A stretch of 64,000 nt of DNA from Candidatus Rhodobacter oscarellae (GTDB lineage Bacteria > Pseudomonadota > Alphaproteobacteria > Rhodobacterales > Rhodobacteraceae): NCBI RefSeq assembly GCF_001078595.1, contig NZ_LFTY01000002.1, positions 3,172,862 through 3,236,861 on the forward strand. The letters run 5' to 3'. This document shows positions 53,763-63,006 of the stretch, in pieces. The notes under the pieces were generated by a model. That model did no database searches. It saw nothing but the letters and a program-made list of their open reading frames with translations, and was not told where the DNA came from. A program made the translations under genes and the position numbers. Position 1 is the stretch's first letter. Every line of letters starts with the position of its first letter.

Positions 53763-54143
53763 CTAGGACGTCTCGACGCAGTGCCGCCGGAAGGCCTTTT
53801 TGAGCATGTCCAGCTCGGCGCGCAGCAAGTCCAGCTCGCCACGAATGTCGTCCTCCAGCGGGGCGCCGGTGACAATCGTGAAGCTGGTCAGCTTTTCCTC
53901 GGTCTCGGCATCCCAGATCACGAAGGTCTGCACGCCATCGGACAGAAGGTCCGGCGGAATGGCGATCTTGACATTCCATGTCCCCGGCCTGTCGCCATCC
54001 GCGGTCACGGCGACACTGACCACCGGCTGCTCGAGATGCGTGACGATGATCTCTGGCGCCTCGCCGGTCCCAAGCCCCGAGGTCAGCACGCCCTCCCAGA
54101 TCCCGGCATGGATCCGCGTCTTTACAAGGTTGGTTTCGGTCAC
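53763..54143 (-). CDS. Hypothetical protein with a beta-sandwich-like region and C-terminal coiled coil
   Basis: This 126-residue protein starts with MTETNLVKTRIHAGIWEGVLTSG and has a beta-rich core (APEIIVTHLEQPVVSVAVTADGDRPGTWNVKIAIPPDLLSDGVQTFVIWDAETEEKLTSFTIVTG). It ends with a heptad-like helix (IRGELDLLRAELDMLKKAFRRH). No family is recognised. It lies 41 bases after the next gene's stop and may be co-transcribed with it. The 158 bases between it and fadH hold no gene. Confidence 0.6.
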   Translation of the reverse strand: MTETNLVKTRIHAGIWEGVLTSGLGTGEAPEIIVTHLEQPVVSVAVTADGDRPGTWNVKIAIPPDLLSDGVQTFVIWDAETEEKLTSFTIVTGAPLEDDIRGELDLLRAELDMLKKAFRRHCVETS

Positions 54144-54184
54144 ATCACACCTCTTAAATCCTCCCGCCGCGCCATTTTGGGGCC

Positions 54185-54952
54185 TTACATCTCGGCCCGC
54201 GGGCGGCGGGTCATCACAACATCACGCAGCATTATTTGGTTCATCTCGGCGCCCTCAAAAATGAGGTCGAGCCACATCTTCTCGAGCCGGCGCTCGTTCA
54301 ACTTGGTGTAGGCGAGGTCGAACTCCACCATTGCGTCCTCCTCTCCCATGGGCAGCTCGCGCACGATCTGCTCGACATTGGGGCCGTGCTTGACGTTCAG
54401 CCGCGCGAAGATCTCTAGCGGTTTTTCAAGCTCGACCACGGTCGACAGCCGGATCACATGCCGCCGCTCCAGCCCTTCGACGGCGGAGTTCGGCAGCTCG
54501 ATCACCAGCGAAAGGAACGAGCCGTCGAAGCGGAACACATCCATGCGCAGACCGTAGGGGGCAAGATCGCTCTCGCGGGAGTTCCGCGTTTGCCTAAGCG
54601 TAAGCTCGGTCTGGCGGCAGTCGTGGTAAACCCGCACCTCTTTGCCATAGTCGGTCTTGGACGCCACGGCGACGATGCCAAGCGGCGAGACCGGCCCGCG
54701 CCACAGCTCTGGCCGATACGCCCAATCGGTGTAGAGCGGCTTTACGATCGCGTTCGACCCAACCGCCGGCAGCGTGAGCCGCCCCTCGGCCACAAAAATC
54801 ACCCGGTCCAGGAGGCGCCGGATCTGACGCGCCTTGGCACGCAGCGTGCTAAGCGCCTCTAGATCCAGCCGCTCCGCCCGCCCAGCAATGCGGCCCCAGC
54901 GCCGCAGCACGCGCCGGTGAAACACGCCCTCAATCAAGTCCGTCAAGCGCAT
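54185..54952 (-). CDS. Conserved protein, DUF6478 type
   Basis: This 255-residue soluble protein begins with a positively charged helical part (RLTDLIEGVFHRRVLRRWGRIAGRAERLDLEALSTLRAKARQIRRLLDRVIFVAEGRL) and continues with IVKPLYTDWAYRPELWRGPVSPLGIVAVASKTDYGKEVRVYHDCRQTELTLRQTRN and GSFLSLVIELPNSAVEGLERRHVIRLSTVVELEKPLEIFARLNVKHGPNVEQIVRELP. I recall such proteins as DUF6478 in Rhodobacterales. No active site is evident. The DFAYTKLNERRLEKMW ending is characteristic of the set. Confidence 0.6.
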   Translation of the reverse strand: MRLTDLIEGVFHRRVLRRWGRIAGRAERLDLEALSTLRAKARQIRRLLDRVIFVAEGRLTLPAVGSNAIVKPLYTDWAYRPELWRGPVSPLGIVAVASKTDYGKEVRVYHDCRQTELTLRQTRNSRESDLAPYGLRMDVFRFDGSFLSLVIELPNSAVEGLERRHVIRLSTVVELEKPLEIFARLNVKHGPNVEQIVRELPMGEEDAMVEFDLAYTKLNERRLEKMWLDLIFEGAEMNQIMLRDVVMTRRPRAEM

Positions 54953-55015
54953 CGGATTATTCGTACCTTCCCAGTCCCATTGCGAATCTTTGTTTCGCTT
55001 CTGGAAACAGATAGT

Positions 55016-55714
55016 TTATACACGGCGTTTGCGAAAGAACCCTTTAAGCCCCCTGGCTGGCGCCTGTTCAGCTGCTTTTGGTTCCACGGCCGAGGACTCT
55101 GCGCGAATGCGCGCGATGAACCCGCGCAGTTTTGCCAGACCCGCGTCTGGATCCAACGGCCGTGACGCGAAACCAATGACGGTCACGGTGATCAAGCGCT
55201 CCTTCTCAGAAAACAACCCGCGCCAATAGGTGGTCTCTAGCCCGGGCGTCGGATTGGCGCTTTGGTCGTCGATGCGCAGCAGCACCGCGTCTTGCTCGAT
55301 CTGGCTTTGCAGGATCGTCACCGACTCTGCGTCGCCGTCCCGGGCAAGCGCGGCCTTCCCCTCGGGCCCGTCCAGAAACGCCAAGAGGTCTACGGCGCTG
55401 GGCGCCGCGCCGCTGGCCTGGTCCACCGAGGCGGTCAGAAGGCCCGGCGCCGCAGGGGCCAGCGCGCCCTCTGCCCGAGCAATCGAAGCGCAGCTTGCCA
55501 AGAGCACGAACGCCGTGTCCCCGCGTAACAGGCTGCTGCCGCGATCCACGCAATAGCCCGACGGGCCGCCGACCACGACCGCGCCGCCCGCCACCGCCAC
55601 CGTGTCCGGGGCCTTGCGCCCCAGCGACGGCAGCTCTGCGAATGCGGTGGTTGCACCGTCGCCGCAGCCCATAAGCAGGGCCGCGGCCAAAAGTCCGAGA
55701 AGGGCGCGCGTCAT
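55016..55714 (-). CDS. Hypothetical lipoprotein
   Basis: This 232-residue protein has a lipoprotein signal (MTRALLGLLAAALLMGCGDG; lipobox LMGC, Cys near residue 17). The mature part is rich in Ala and Gly: VAVAGGAVVVGGPSGYCVDRGSSLLRGDTAFVLLASCASI, with a Cys pair, and ends in a basic segment (GFFRKRRV). It seems related to small envelope proteins near ilvD in Rhodobacterales. The stop of the ilvD gene region lies just downstream; the two may share a transcript. Confidence 0.62.
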   Translation of the reverse strand: MTRALLGLLAAALLMGCGDGATTAFAELPSLGRKAPDTVAVAGGAVVVGGPSGYCVDRGSSLLRGDTAFVLLASCASIARAEGALAPAAPGLLTASVDQASGAAPSAVDLLAFLDGPEGKAALARDGDAESVTILQSQIEQDAVLLRIDDQSANPTPGLETTYWRGLFSEKERLITVTVIGFASRPLDPDAGLAKLRGFIARIRAESSAVEPKAAEQAPARGLKGFFRKRRV

Positions 55715-55721
55715 GGAGCGC

Positions 55722-57485
55722 TTAGAGATCCATATACTCGTGCGCCTCGGCGCCGCCGCCGGGATGGGTCACCGCGCCCTTATAGGTCTCTCCCACAAGC
55801 TGCGCGTATTTCCAAAGCGCGCCGGACTGATAGATCGTCTCGCGCTTGCCCGGCCAGGCGGCCTTGCGCGCGGCGAGTTCCTCGTCGCTAAGGTCCACGC
55901 TGATCTCGCCCTTGACCGCGTCCAGAGTGATCAGGTCGCCGTCCTTCAGCAGGGCGATCGGCCCGCAGTGGTAGCTCTCGGGGCCGACATGGCCGACGCA
56001 GAAGCCGCGCGTGGCGCCGGAAAAGCGCCCGTCGGTGATCAAAGCCACCTTCTTGCCCATGCCCTGACCGGACAGGGCCGCAGTGGTCGCCAGCATCTCG
56101 CGCATGCCCGGCCCGCCTGCGGGGCCCTCGTTGCGGATGACGATCACCTCGCCCTCCTTATAGGACCGCTCCTGCACCGCCTCAAAGGCGTCCTGCTCGC
56201 ATTCGAACACGCGGGCGGGGCCGACAAAGCGCTGGTGCTGGGTCTCCATGCCCGCGATCTTCACGATGGCGCCCTCGGGTGCCAGGTTGCCCTTGAGGCC
56301 CACCACGCCGCCAGTCTTCGAGATCGGGTTCTCGATGGAATAGATCACCTTGCCGTCGGCCTCTAGATAGACCTTGTCGATCTCCTCGCCGATGGAATAG
56401 CCGCTGGCGGTCAGGCAGTCCTCGTGCAAGAGCCCCGCCTTGCGCAGCTCTTTCATGACCACATAGATGCCGCCGACCTCATAGAGGTCCTTGGCCACGT
56501 ATTGCCCGCCGGGCTTGAGGTCGACGAAGTAGGGCGTGTCGCGGAAGATCTCGCAGACATCCTCGAGAAAGAACTCGATCCCCGCCTCATGCGCCATCGC
56601 GGGCAGGTGCAGCCCGGCATTGGTCGAGCCACCGGTGCAGGCCACCACGCGGGCGGCGTTCTCGAACGCCTTGCGGGTGCAGACGTCGCGGGCGCGGATG
56701 TTCTTTTCGATCAGGTTCATGACCGCGGCGCCAGAGGCCTCGGCATATTGGTCGCGGGTCTGGTAGGGCGCGGGCGCGCCAGAGGAGTTCGGCAGCGCCA
56801 GGCCGATGGCCTCGGACACGCAGGCCATGGTGTTTGCGGTGAACTGCCCGCCGCAAGCACCAGCGGAGGGACAGGCCACACGCTCGAGCACTTCCAAAGC
56901 CTTGTCGGACATATTGCCGGACTGGTGCTGGCCCACCGCCTCGAACATGTCCTGGACGGTCAGGTCGCGGTTTGCGTAGGCCGCGGGCACCTCGGGGTCG
57001 TTGGGCGCGCGGCCCGGCAGGATCGACCCGCCATAGAGGAACACCGAGGGCACGTTCAGCCGGATCATCGCCATCATCATGCCGGGCAGGGACTTGTCGC
57101 AGCCCGCCAGCCCCACGATGGCGTCATAGCAATGCCCGCGCATGGTCAGCTCGACTGTGTCGGCGATGGCCTCGCGCGAGGCCAGGGAAGAGCGCATGCC
57201 CTCATGGCCCATGGCGATGCCGTCGGTCACGGTGATCGTGGTGAACTCGCGCGGGGTGCCATAGGCGGATTTAACGCCCATCTTCACCGCCTGCGCCTGG
57301 CGGTTCAGCGCTATGTTGCAGGGCGCGGCCTCGTTCCAGCAGGTCGCCACGCCAATCAGGGGCTGGTGGATCTCTTCCTCGGTCATGCCCATGGCGTAGT
57401 AATAGGACCGGTGCGGCGCGCGCTCGGGCCCCTCGGTCACGTGACGGCTTGGCAGCTTTGACTTGTCGAACTTGCCCTTGAGCAT
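55722..57485 (-). CDS. ilvD: Dihydroxy-acid dehydratase
   Basis: This 587-residue enzyme dehydrates 2,3-dihydroxy acids to 2-oxo acids in isoleucine, valine and leucine synthesis. It carries the iron-sulfur cysteines in [13 protein letters not shown] (near residue 49), [17 protein letters not shown] (near 120) and [23 protein letters not shown] (near 195), and [21 protein letters not shown]. The N-terminus [39 protein letters not shown] matches the family start. No other ilv genes are adjacent. Confidence 0.95.
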   Translation of the reverse strand: MLKGKFDKSKLPSRHVTEGPERAPHRSYYYAMGMTEEEIHQPLIGVATCWNEAAPCNIALNRQAQAVKMGVKSAYGTPREFTTITVTDGIAMGHEGMRSSLASREAIADTVELTMRGHCYDAIVGLAGCDKSLPGMMMAMIRLNVPSVFLYGGSILPGRAPNDPEVPAAYANRDLTVQDMFEAVGQHQSGNMSDKALEVLERVACPSAGACGGQFTANTMACVSEAIGLALPNSSGAPAPYQTRDQYAEASGAAVMNLIEKNIRARDVCTRKAFENAARVVACTGGSTNAGLHLPAMAHEAGIEFFLEDVCEIFRDTPYFVDLKPGGQYVAKDLYEVGGIYVVMKELRKAGLLHEDCLTASGYSIGEEIDKVYLEADGKVIYSIENPISKTGGVVGLKGNLAPEGAIVKIAGMETQHQRFVGPARVFECEQDAFEAVQERSYKEGEVIVIRNEGPAGGPGMREMLATTAALSGQGMGKKVALITDGRFSGATRGFCVGHVGPESYHCGPIALLKDGDLITLDAVKGEISVDLSDEELAARKAAWPGKRETIYQSGALWKYAQLVGETYKGAVTHPGGGAEAHEYMDL

Positions 57486-57631
57486 GGCTTGGCCTCCCTA
57501 TTCGGTATCCCAGCCGGAATAGGCGAGCCGCCGCGCGAGGACAAGACGTATGGCGGGTTTCGGTGCAGCCGCTGGCGCGCGCCGGAAACTGCGCGTTGCC
57601 CTGGCGGGGCGCACCGGCTAAGCCGGGGGCC

Positions 57632-58510
57632 ATGTCCGAGCGTTTCCCCGATCCGTTTGAAAGCTTCGTCGCCCCGGCCCGGGCGCGGCCGGAGGTCTGG
57701 CGCATGATCGTGGGGCTGTTCCTGATCGCCGCGGTGGTCATGGGCGCGGGGATGATGCTCTCGGGCGTGCTGAGCGGGGTGACGCAAGGCCCGTGGGACG
57801 AGGTGCAGGCCTCGACCCGCTACAGCCTGTTCGTGCTGTACTTCTTCGCGACGATCTTTCTGGCGCTTTGGGTGGGGCTGCCGCTGTTGCACGAGCGCGG
57901 CTTTGCCACGCTGTTCGGTGATCCTGGCCTGGCCGTGCGGCAGTTCTTTGCCTGCCTGTTGCCGCTTTTTGTGGTGACGCTGGTTGTATACGCCGCGCCG
58001 CCCTGGGGCGGCTATGGCGGTGTGCGGTTCAATCTGGGCGTCCTGCCCTGGCTGCTGCTGCTGCCGATCTCGGCCCTGGGTGTGCTGATCCAGGTCACCG
58101 CCGAGGAGGTCCTGTTCCGCGGCTACCTGGTGCAGCAGATGGCCGTGCGCAGCATGGCGCGGGTGTCGTGGTTCCTAGTGCCCGGGCTGCTGTTCGGGCT
58201 GCTGCATTACGACCCAGAGGTCTATGGCGCGTCGGCCTGGATGATCGCGGGCTGGGCGATGCTGTTCTCGTTTGCGGCGGCGGACTTGACCTATCGCAGC
58301 GGCACGCTGGGCCCCGCCATCGCGCTGCATTTCGTCAACAACTGCGTCGCGATCCTGATCTTCAGCTTCGAGGGCCCGCTGTCGGGGCTGTCGCTGTTCA
58401 TCTTCCCCGAGACGCTGGAGCAGGCCGTCAGCGACCCCGGCATCTTTGTGGTCGACGCGATGGTGATGCTGATCGGCTGGCTGACCTGCCGGATCGCGCT
58501 GCGCTGCTGA
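57632..58510 (+). CDS. CPBP-family intramembrane metalloprotease
   Basis: This 292-residue membrane protein has about eight transmembrane helices (for example [28 protein letters not shown] and [21 protein letters not shown]). The active-site motifs of CPBP (Rce1/CaaX-like) glutamic proteases are in order: EEVLFRG near residue 158, FGLLHYDP near 190, and HFVNNCVA near 232. Bacterial members process lipid-modified or secreted peptides. The frame starts at 57563, but ATG 57632 with an upstream G-rich site fits better. It is divergent from ilvD. Confidence 0.88.
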   Translation: MSERFPDPFESFVAPARARPEVWRMIVGLFLIAAVVMGAGMMLSGVLSGVTQGPWDEVQASTRYSLFVLYFFATIFLALWVGLPLLHERGFATLFGDPGLAVRQFFACLLPLFVVTLVVYAAPPWGGYGGVRFNLGVLPWLLLLPISALGVLIQVTAEEVLFRGYLVQQMAVRSMARVSWFLVPGLLFGLLHYDPEVYGASAWMIAGWAMLFSFAAADLTYRSGTLGPAIALHFVNNCVAILIFSFEGPLSGLSLFIFPETLEQAVSDPGIFVVDAMVMLIGWLTCRIALRC

Positions 58511-58607
58511 GCGGCGCGCGCGCAAGAGCGGCAAACTGCGGCGCAGCGCACATTGCATTTCCGGGCAGGCTTGCTTATCTGGCGCCCATGCTAGCGAAGG
58601 CCCCGCG

Positions 58608-59576
58608 ATGAACTGGATCTCTAACTACGTCCGCCCCCGGATCAACTCGATCTTCTCGCGCCGCGAGGTGCCCGAGAACCTGTGGACGAAATGCCCCGAA
58701 TGCGGGACCATGCTGTTCCACCGCGAGCTGACGGACAACCTGAACGTCTGCACCAATTGCGACCACCACATGGCGATCACCCCGCGCGAGCGCTTCAAGG
58801 CGCTGTTCGACGGCGGCGCCTTCGCCGAGGTAGAGGTGCCCGCACCGGTGGTCGACCCGCTGCAGTTCCGCGACCAAAAGAGATACCCCGACCGCATGAA
58901 GGCCGCCCAGAAGGGCTCCGGCGAGACCGAGGCGATGCTGGTGGCCCAGGGCGAGATGGGCCGCACGCCCGTGGTCGCCGCGGCGCAGGACTTCTCGTTC
59001 ATGGGCGGCTCAATGGGCATGTATGTGGGCAACGCCATTATCGCCGCCGCGCAGCGCGCGGTCGAGGCCAAGGCGCCGCTGATCCTATTCTCCGCCGCGG
59101 GCGGCGCGCGCATGCAGGAAGGCATCCTAAGCCTGATGCAGATGCCGCGCACCACCGTGGCCGTCGAGATGCTGAAAGAGGCCGGTCTGCCCTATATCGT
59201 TGTGCTGACCCACCCGACCACCGGCGGCGTGACCGCCAGCTACGCCATGCTGGGCGACGTGCATATCGCCGAGCCCAACGCTCTGATCTGCTTTGCCGGG
59301 CCGCGCGTGATCGAGCAAACGATCCGCGAGAAGCTTCCCGAGGGATTCCAGCGCGCCGAATACCTGCTGGACCACGGCATGCTGGACCGGGTGACCCCGC
59401 GCAAAGACATGCGCGAAGAGCTGATCACCATCACGCGCATGCTTCTGGGGCTCTCGCCTGCGATCAAGGGCGACCTGCCCCCGCCGAAGCCGGAACAAGC
59501 CGAGGACGGCCCGCAAGGCACGGAAGAGGCGCCTGCCGAAGAGCCGCAGGACGCCGTCGAGCCCAAAACCGCATGA
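58608..59576 (+). CDS. accD: Acetyl-CoA carboxylase, carboxyltransferase subunit beta
   Basis: This 322-residue subunit transfers carboxyl groups from biotin to acetyl-CoA, the first step of fatty-acid synthesis. A zinc ribbon opens the protein ([31 protein letters not shown], residues about 25-50). The catalytic part has [79 protein letters not shown] and [14 protein letters not shown]. An acidic tail ends it. Its stop overlaps the folC start (ATGA). The accD-folC order is conserved in many bacteria. Confidence 0.95.
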   Translation: MNWISNYVRPRINSIFSRREVPENLWTKCPECGTMLFHRELTDNLNVCTNCDHHMAITPRERFKALFDGGAFAEVEVPAPVVDPLQFRDQKRYPDRMKAAQKGSGETEAMLVAQGEMGRTPVVAAAQDFSFMGGSMGMYVGNAIIAAAQRAVEAKAPLILFSAAGGARMQEGILSLMQMPRTTVAVEMLKEAGLPYIVVLTHPTTGGVTASYAMLGDVHIAEPNALICFAGPRVIEQTIREKLPEGFQRAEYLLDHGMLDRVTPRKDMREELITITRMLLGLSPAIKGDLPPPKPEQAEDGPQGTEEAPAEEPQDAVEPKTA

Positions 59577-60844
59577 GCACCCCAAATTCGGACCTCATCC
59601 TGGAACGGATGATGACGCTCCACCCAAAGGTCATGGACCTGGTCCTGGACCGGGTCTGGCGCTTGCTGGACCGGCTGGGCAATCCGCAGCGCGACCTGCC
59701 GCCGGTGATCCATGTCGCGGGCACCAATGGCAAGGGCTCCACCCAGGCGATGCTGCGCGCCGGGCTGGAGGGCGCGGGCAAGCGCGTGCACGCCTATACC
59801 TCGCCGCATCTGGTGCGCTTCCATGAGCGCATCCGCCTCGCCGGAGAGCTGATCGACGAGACCGCATTGACCGCGGTGCTCGACGAATGCGAGGCCGCCA
59901 ATGGCGGCGAGGCGATCACCTATTTCGAGATCACTACCTGCGCGGCGCTGCTGGCTTTTGCCCGCGCGCTAGCGGATTACACTCTGCTCGAGGTCGGGCT
60001 TGGCGGGCGCCTGGACGCGACCAACGTGGTCGACCCCGAATTGAGCGTGATCACGCCCGTCAGCATCGACCACCAGCAGTTCCTGGGCGATACATTGGCC
60101 GAGATCGCCTTTGAGAAGGCCGGGATCATCAAGCGCGGCGTGCCCTGCGTGGTCGGCCCTCAGGAAGACGCGGCCCTTGAGGTGATCGAGCGCCAGGCCG
60201 CGCGGCTCGGCGCGCCCCTGCTGGCGCATGGGCAGCACTGGCATGTGCAAGTGGAACGCGGGCGGCTGGTGTTCCAGGACGAGACCGGGCTTCTAGACCT
60301 GCCCCTGCCCACGCTCCTGGGGCCGCACCAGATCATGAACGCGGGTGCCGCGCTGGCGGGCCTGCGGGCGTTGGGCTTTGACGAGGCCACCTGCGAGGCG
60401 GCGATGCTCAACGCGGCCTGGCCCGCCCGGATGCAGCGCCTGCGCCATGGCCCCCTGATCGAGGCCGCCCCGAACGCAGAGCTGATCCTGGACGGCGGGC
60501 ATAACCCTGCCGCGGGCGAGACTATCGCGCGGACTTTGGCCGAGATGCCGCCGCGCCCGCTGCACCTGGTCATCGGCATGCTGAACACCAAGGACGTGGC
60601 CGGTTACTTGCGCCCCCTGCTGGCAACGGCGGCCTCGCTGCAGGGCGTCACGATCCCCAACCAGACCGCCACCTTGCCCGCCGACGAGATCGTCCGGGTC
60701 GCGCAAAGCCTTGGCGCGGCGGCCTTTGAGGCCGAGACGGCGGAGGCTGCGGTGCGCCGCATCGCGCAGGACGCGCCGAACGCGCGGATCCTGGTGGGCG
60801 GTTCGCTTTACTTTGCAGGGGATGTTCTCGCCGAGAACGGCTAG
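59573..60844 (+). CDS. folC: Bifunctional folylpolyglutamate / dihydrofolate synthase
   Basis: This 423-residue ligase makes dihydrofolate from dihydropteroate and adds glutamates to folates. It shows the P-loop [11 protein letters not shown] (near residue 48), [57 protein letters not shown] and the C-terminal [12 protein letters not shown]. The ATGA overlap with accD shows co-transcription. A four-palindrome element follows its stop by 54 bases. Confidence 0.95.
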   Translation: MSTPNSDLILERMMTLHPKVMDLVLDRVWRLLDRLGNPQRDLPPVIHVAGTNGKGSTQAMLRAGLEGAGKRVHAYTSPHLVRFHERIRLAGELIDETALTAVLDECEAANGGEAITYFEITTCAALLAFARALADYTLLEVGLGGRLDATNVVDPELSVITPVSIDHQQFLGDTLAEIAFEKAGIIKRGVPCVVGPQEDAALEVIERQAARLGAPLLAHGQHWHVQVERGRLVFQDETGLLDLPLPTLLGPHQIMNAGAALAGLRALGFDEATCEAAMLNAAWPARMQRLRHGPLIEAAPNAELILDGGHNPAAGETIARTLAEMPPRPLHLVIGMLNTKDVAGYLRPLLATAASLQGVTIPNQTATLPADEIVRVAQSLGAAAFEAETAEAAVRRIAQDAPNARILVGGSLYFAGDVLAENG

Positions 60845-60898
60845 CTTGAGTCGCCGCGGCAAGTCTGGTTTTGACATGGAGCGGGCGTTTGGAGCGCC

Positions 60899-61040
60899 AA
60901 ATCTCTTGCAAGAGATTTGCACTTTCCTTCCAAGGAAAGTGGCCCCGCGCGCCGGTAAGAGGTTGGGACAGAAGAATCATTTCGAGGCGCGCTGAAGAAA
61001 CTCTTTCAAGAGTTTCGCAATTTTCTTGCAAGAAAATTGC
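60899..61040 (+). repeat. Four-palindrome composite element, copy 3
   Basis: This 142-base copy reads AAATCTCTTGCAAGAGATTT (60899-60918), GC, ACTTTCCTTCCAAGGAAAGT (60921-60940), a 56-base spacer, GAAACTCTTTCAAGAGTTTC (60997-61016) and a perfect 24-base AATTTTC-type palindrome (61017-61040). All four palindromes are exact. The spacer is one base shorter than in the other copies. It lies downstream of folC, just before the decayed amino-sugar region. Confidence 0.88.
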
Positions 61041-61143
61041 GGCACGCCAATGCCCGCTCCAGATCATAACGCCGCCCAGATTGAAGTTACCCTATTGCAC
61101 CACACCGAAAGGAAAGTAACGGCCTTCCGGGTCAAACTCGGCC

Positions 61144-61464
61144 TCATGACGCAGCATTGGCCCAAAGCTCTGGCAACCGCCCCTCGCGCAGCGAACTCCC
61201 GGGGCTATAAAGCTCGAATTGCTCGAGCCCGCCCAGGGTCGGCTTGGCATCCAATACCAGGAACATGCGGTCCGGCACGGCGCGCGCACGGGTCGCCAGC
61301 GCGATCATCTCGTCCGCCACATGGATGCCATCGCAGATGATCCCAGTAGGGGCCGCGCTGTCAATCGCCGCGCCTACAACGCCGGGCTCGCAGCCTTGGA
61401 TAGGGGACATGGCGCTGAAAGGGTGGGGGAAGCAGGTCGCCCCGGCACAGAGCGCCGCGTTCAC
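61144..61464 (-). pseudogene. Internal fragment of N-acetylglucosamine-6-phosphate deacetylase (nagA)
   Basis: About 106 codons on the minus strand match the middle of NagA: AGATCFPHPFSAMSPI (from a HL(F/Y)NAM region), GCEPGVVGAAIDSAA, TGIICDGIHVADEMIALATRA, and DRMFLVLDAKPTLGGLEQFEL. In intact NagA these read close to THLFNAM, DGxHV and SDAMPxxG. The N-terminal and C-terminal parts are missing and some key positions have changed, so the enzyme is dead. A piece of a sugar permease adjoins it on the same strand. Confidence 0.7.
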
Positions 61465-61465
61465 C

Positions 61466-61605
61466 GCCCGCCCTCGGTGAGAATCCGGACGATCTCGAAG
61501 CTGTCAAAGGTCCAGATGGCCGAGAGCAGCGCCACAGAGACGATCAACGGCACAATCTGCGGGATCGTGATGCGACGGAACCGGTACCAGCGCCCCGCAC
61601 CGTCG
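61466..61605 (-). pseudogene. Fragment of a sugar ABC-transporter permease
   Basis: The minus-strand peptide WYRFRRITIPQIVPLIVSVALLSAIWTFDSFEIVRILTEGG matches the end of the EAA-loop region and following helix of MalF/UgpA-type permeases, where the typical sequence is FRRVTLPxxxP with WTFNSFDLIxxLTxGGP. Reading stops right after TEGG, at the junction with the nagA fragment. The rest of the permease is absent. Confidence 0.6.
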
Positions 61606-61621
61606 ACCCAGCGTTGCCGCG

Positions 61622-61753
61622 ATGGGCTGGGGCTCGAAGGCGCATATCGAGGCGCTCGACATCCGGGCCCTCGCCGCCGGCTTCGCCTGGCTCGACCCCG
61701 CGCGCGAGATCGAATGGACAAACGCTCAACCGGATGCAATCAATCACCCATAA
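61622..61753 (+). pseudogene. Short unexplained plus-strand frame, possibly a gene remnant
   Basis: A 43-codon frame reads MGWGSKAHIEALDIRALAAGFAWLDPAREIEWTNAQPDAINHP and stop. Its composition is protein-like and it ends 25 bases before the next gene. It resembles the last part of a larger protein, but I cannot place it. It may be another leftover of the same lost locus. Confidence 0.3.
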
Positions 61754-61778
61754 GAGTTCCAAAAACTGGGAGGTCACC

Positions 61779-62912
61779 ATGAAATTCAAATCACTCGCCC
61801 TTGCGACGGGCATGATCCTGGCGGCTGGCGCGGCCAGCGCCGAGGTGAAGGTCGGCATGATCACCACGCTCTCGGGCGGCGGCGCGGGGCTGGGCATCGA
61901 CGTGCGCGACGGCTTCATGCTGGCCATCGAGCAATCGGGCCGCGACGATATCGAGGTCGTCATCGAGGACGACCAGCGCAAGCCCGACATCGCGGTGCAG
62001 TTGGCCGACAAGATGATCCAGTCCGAGAAGGTGGACGTACTGACCGGCATCATCTGGTCGAACCTCGCCATGGCCGTGGTGCCCGCCGCCACCGCGCAGG
62101 GCAAGTTCTACCTCTCGCCGAACGCGGGCCCCAGCGCTCTTGCGGGCAAGGGCTGCCACGAGAACTACTTCAACGTCGCCTGGCAGAATGACAACCTGCA
62201 CGAGGCCGCGGGCGCCCATGCCAACAGCGCGGGGCACGCCAAAAGCTTTATCCTGGCGCCGAACTACCCCGCCGGGAAGGACGCGCTGACCGGGTACAAG
62301 CGCTTCTTTGAGGGCGAGCTGGCCGGTGAGATCTATACCAAGCTGGGCCAGACGGATTACGCGGCAGAGATCGCGCAGATCCGCGCCTCGGGCGCCGATA
62401 GCGTGTTCTTTTTCCTGCCCGGCGGCATGGGGATCTCGTTCCTCAAGCAATACGCCGATAGCGGTGTGGACCTGCCCGTCGTGGGCCCGGCGTTCAGCTT
62501 TGACCAGGGCATCCTGCAGGCGGTGGGCGGCGCGGCGCTGGGCGTTGTGAACACCAGCCAGTGGAACAAGGACATCGACAACGCCACCAACGCGGCGTTT
62601 GTGTCGAGCTTCCAAGAGAAGTACGGTCGCTTGCCCTCGCTCTACGCCAGCCAGGGCTTTGACACGGCGAACCTGCTGGTGTCCGCCGTGGCCGCGGCGG
62701 ATGTCGGCGACGCGGGCGCGTTCCGCGACGCCTTGCGGGCGGCGAACTTCGACAGCACCCGCGGCGACTTCTCCTTTGGGCCGAACCACCACCCGGTGCA
62801 GACGATCTACGCCCGCGAGGTGATCCAAGAGGGCGACGTCTTCACCAACAAGATCATCGGCAAGGCGCTGGAGAACCACTCGGACGCCTACGCGGGCGAC
62901 TGCAAGATGTGA
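61779..62912 (+). CDS. Branched-chain amino acid-type ABC transporter, substrate-binding protein
   Basis: This 377-residue periplasmic protein has a signal peptide (MKFKSLALATGMILAAGAASAE) and a LivK-type type I binding fold: VKVGMITTLSGGGAGLGIDVRDGFMLAIEQSG, VDVLTGIIWSNLAMAVVPAATAQGKFYLSPNAGPS, and YASQGFDTANLLVSAV. Relatives bind amino acids, amides or aromatic acids, so branched-chain specificity is not certain. GGGAGGT precedes ATG 61779; the longer frame is not needed. livH and livM-like permease genes follow after an inverted repeat, so it leads the transporter operon. Confidence 0.88.
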   Translation: MKFKSLALATGMILAAGAASAEVKVGMITTLSGGGAGLGIDVRDGFMLAIEQSGRDDIEVVIEDDQRKPDIAVQLADKMIQSEKVDVLTGIIWSNLAMAVVPAATAQGKFYLSPNAGPSALAGKGCHENYFNVAWQNDNLHEAAGAHANSAGHAKSFILAPNYPAGKDALTGYKRFFEGELAGEIYTKLGQTDYAAEIAQIRASGADSVFFFLPGGMGISFLKQYADSGVDLPVVGPAFSFDQGILQAVGGAALGVVNTSQWNKDIDNATNAAFVSSFQEKYGRLPSLYASQGFDTANLLVSAVAAADVGDAGAFRDALRAANFDSTRGDFSFGPNHHPVQTIYAREVIQEGDVFTNKIIGKALENHSDAYAGDCKM

Positions 62913-62920
62913 GCAACCCG

Positions 62921-62984
62921 TCCCGGGCTTGACTCGGGACCTCTAACAGAACGCAGCTAGAGGCCCCGGGTCAGAGCCCGGGGC
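62921..62984 (+). repeat. REP-like inverted repeat between binding-protein and permease genes
   Basis: The left arm CCCGGGCTTGACTCGGGACC and following CTCTA pairs, with a few mismatches, with the right arm TAGAGGCCCCGGGTCAGAGC and following CCGGGG. Each arm is also a small hairpin (CCCGGG...CCCGGG type). Such structures between the first and second genes of ABC operons often stabilise the binding-protein mRNA so that it is made in excess. Confidence 0.65.
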
Positions 62985-63006
62985 ACGTTTCACCCAGGCG
63001 CGCATC

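Noticed and set aside
58682-60844. 720-codon frame covering accD and folC
   Set aside because: The first part is an out-of-frame shadow of accD; only the part from 59573 is the real folC frame.
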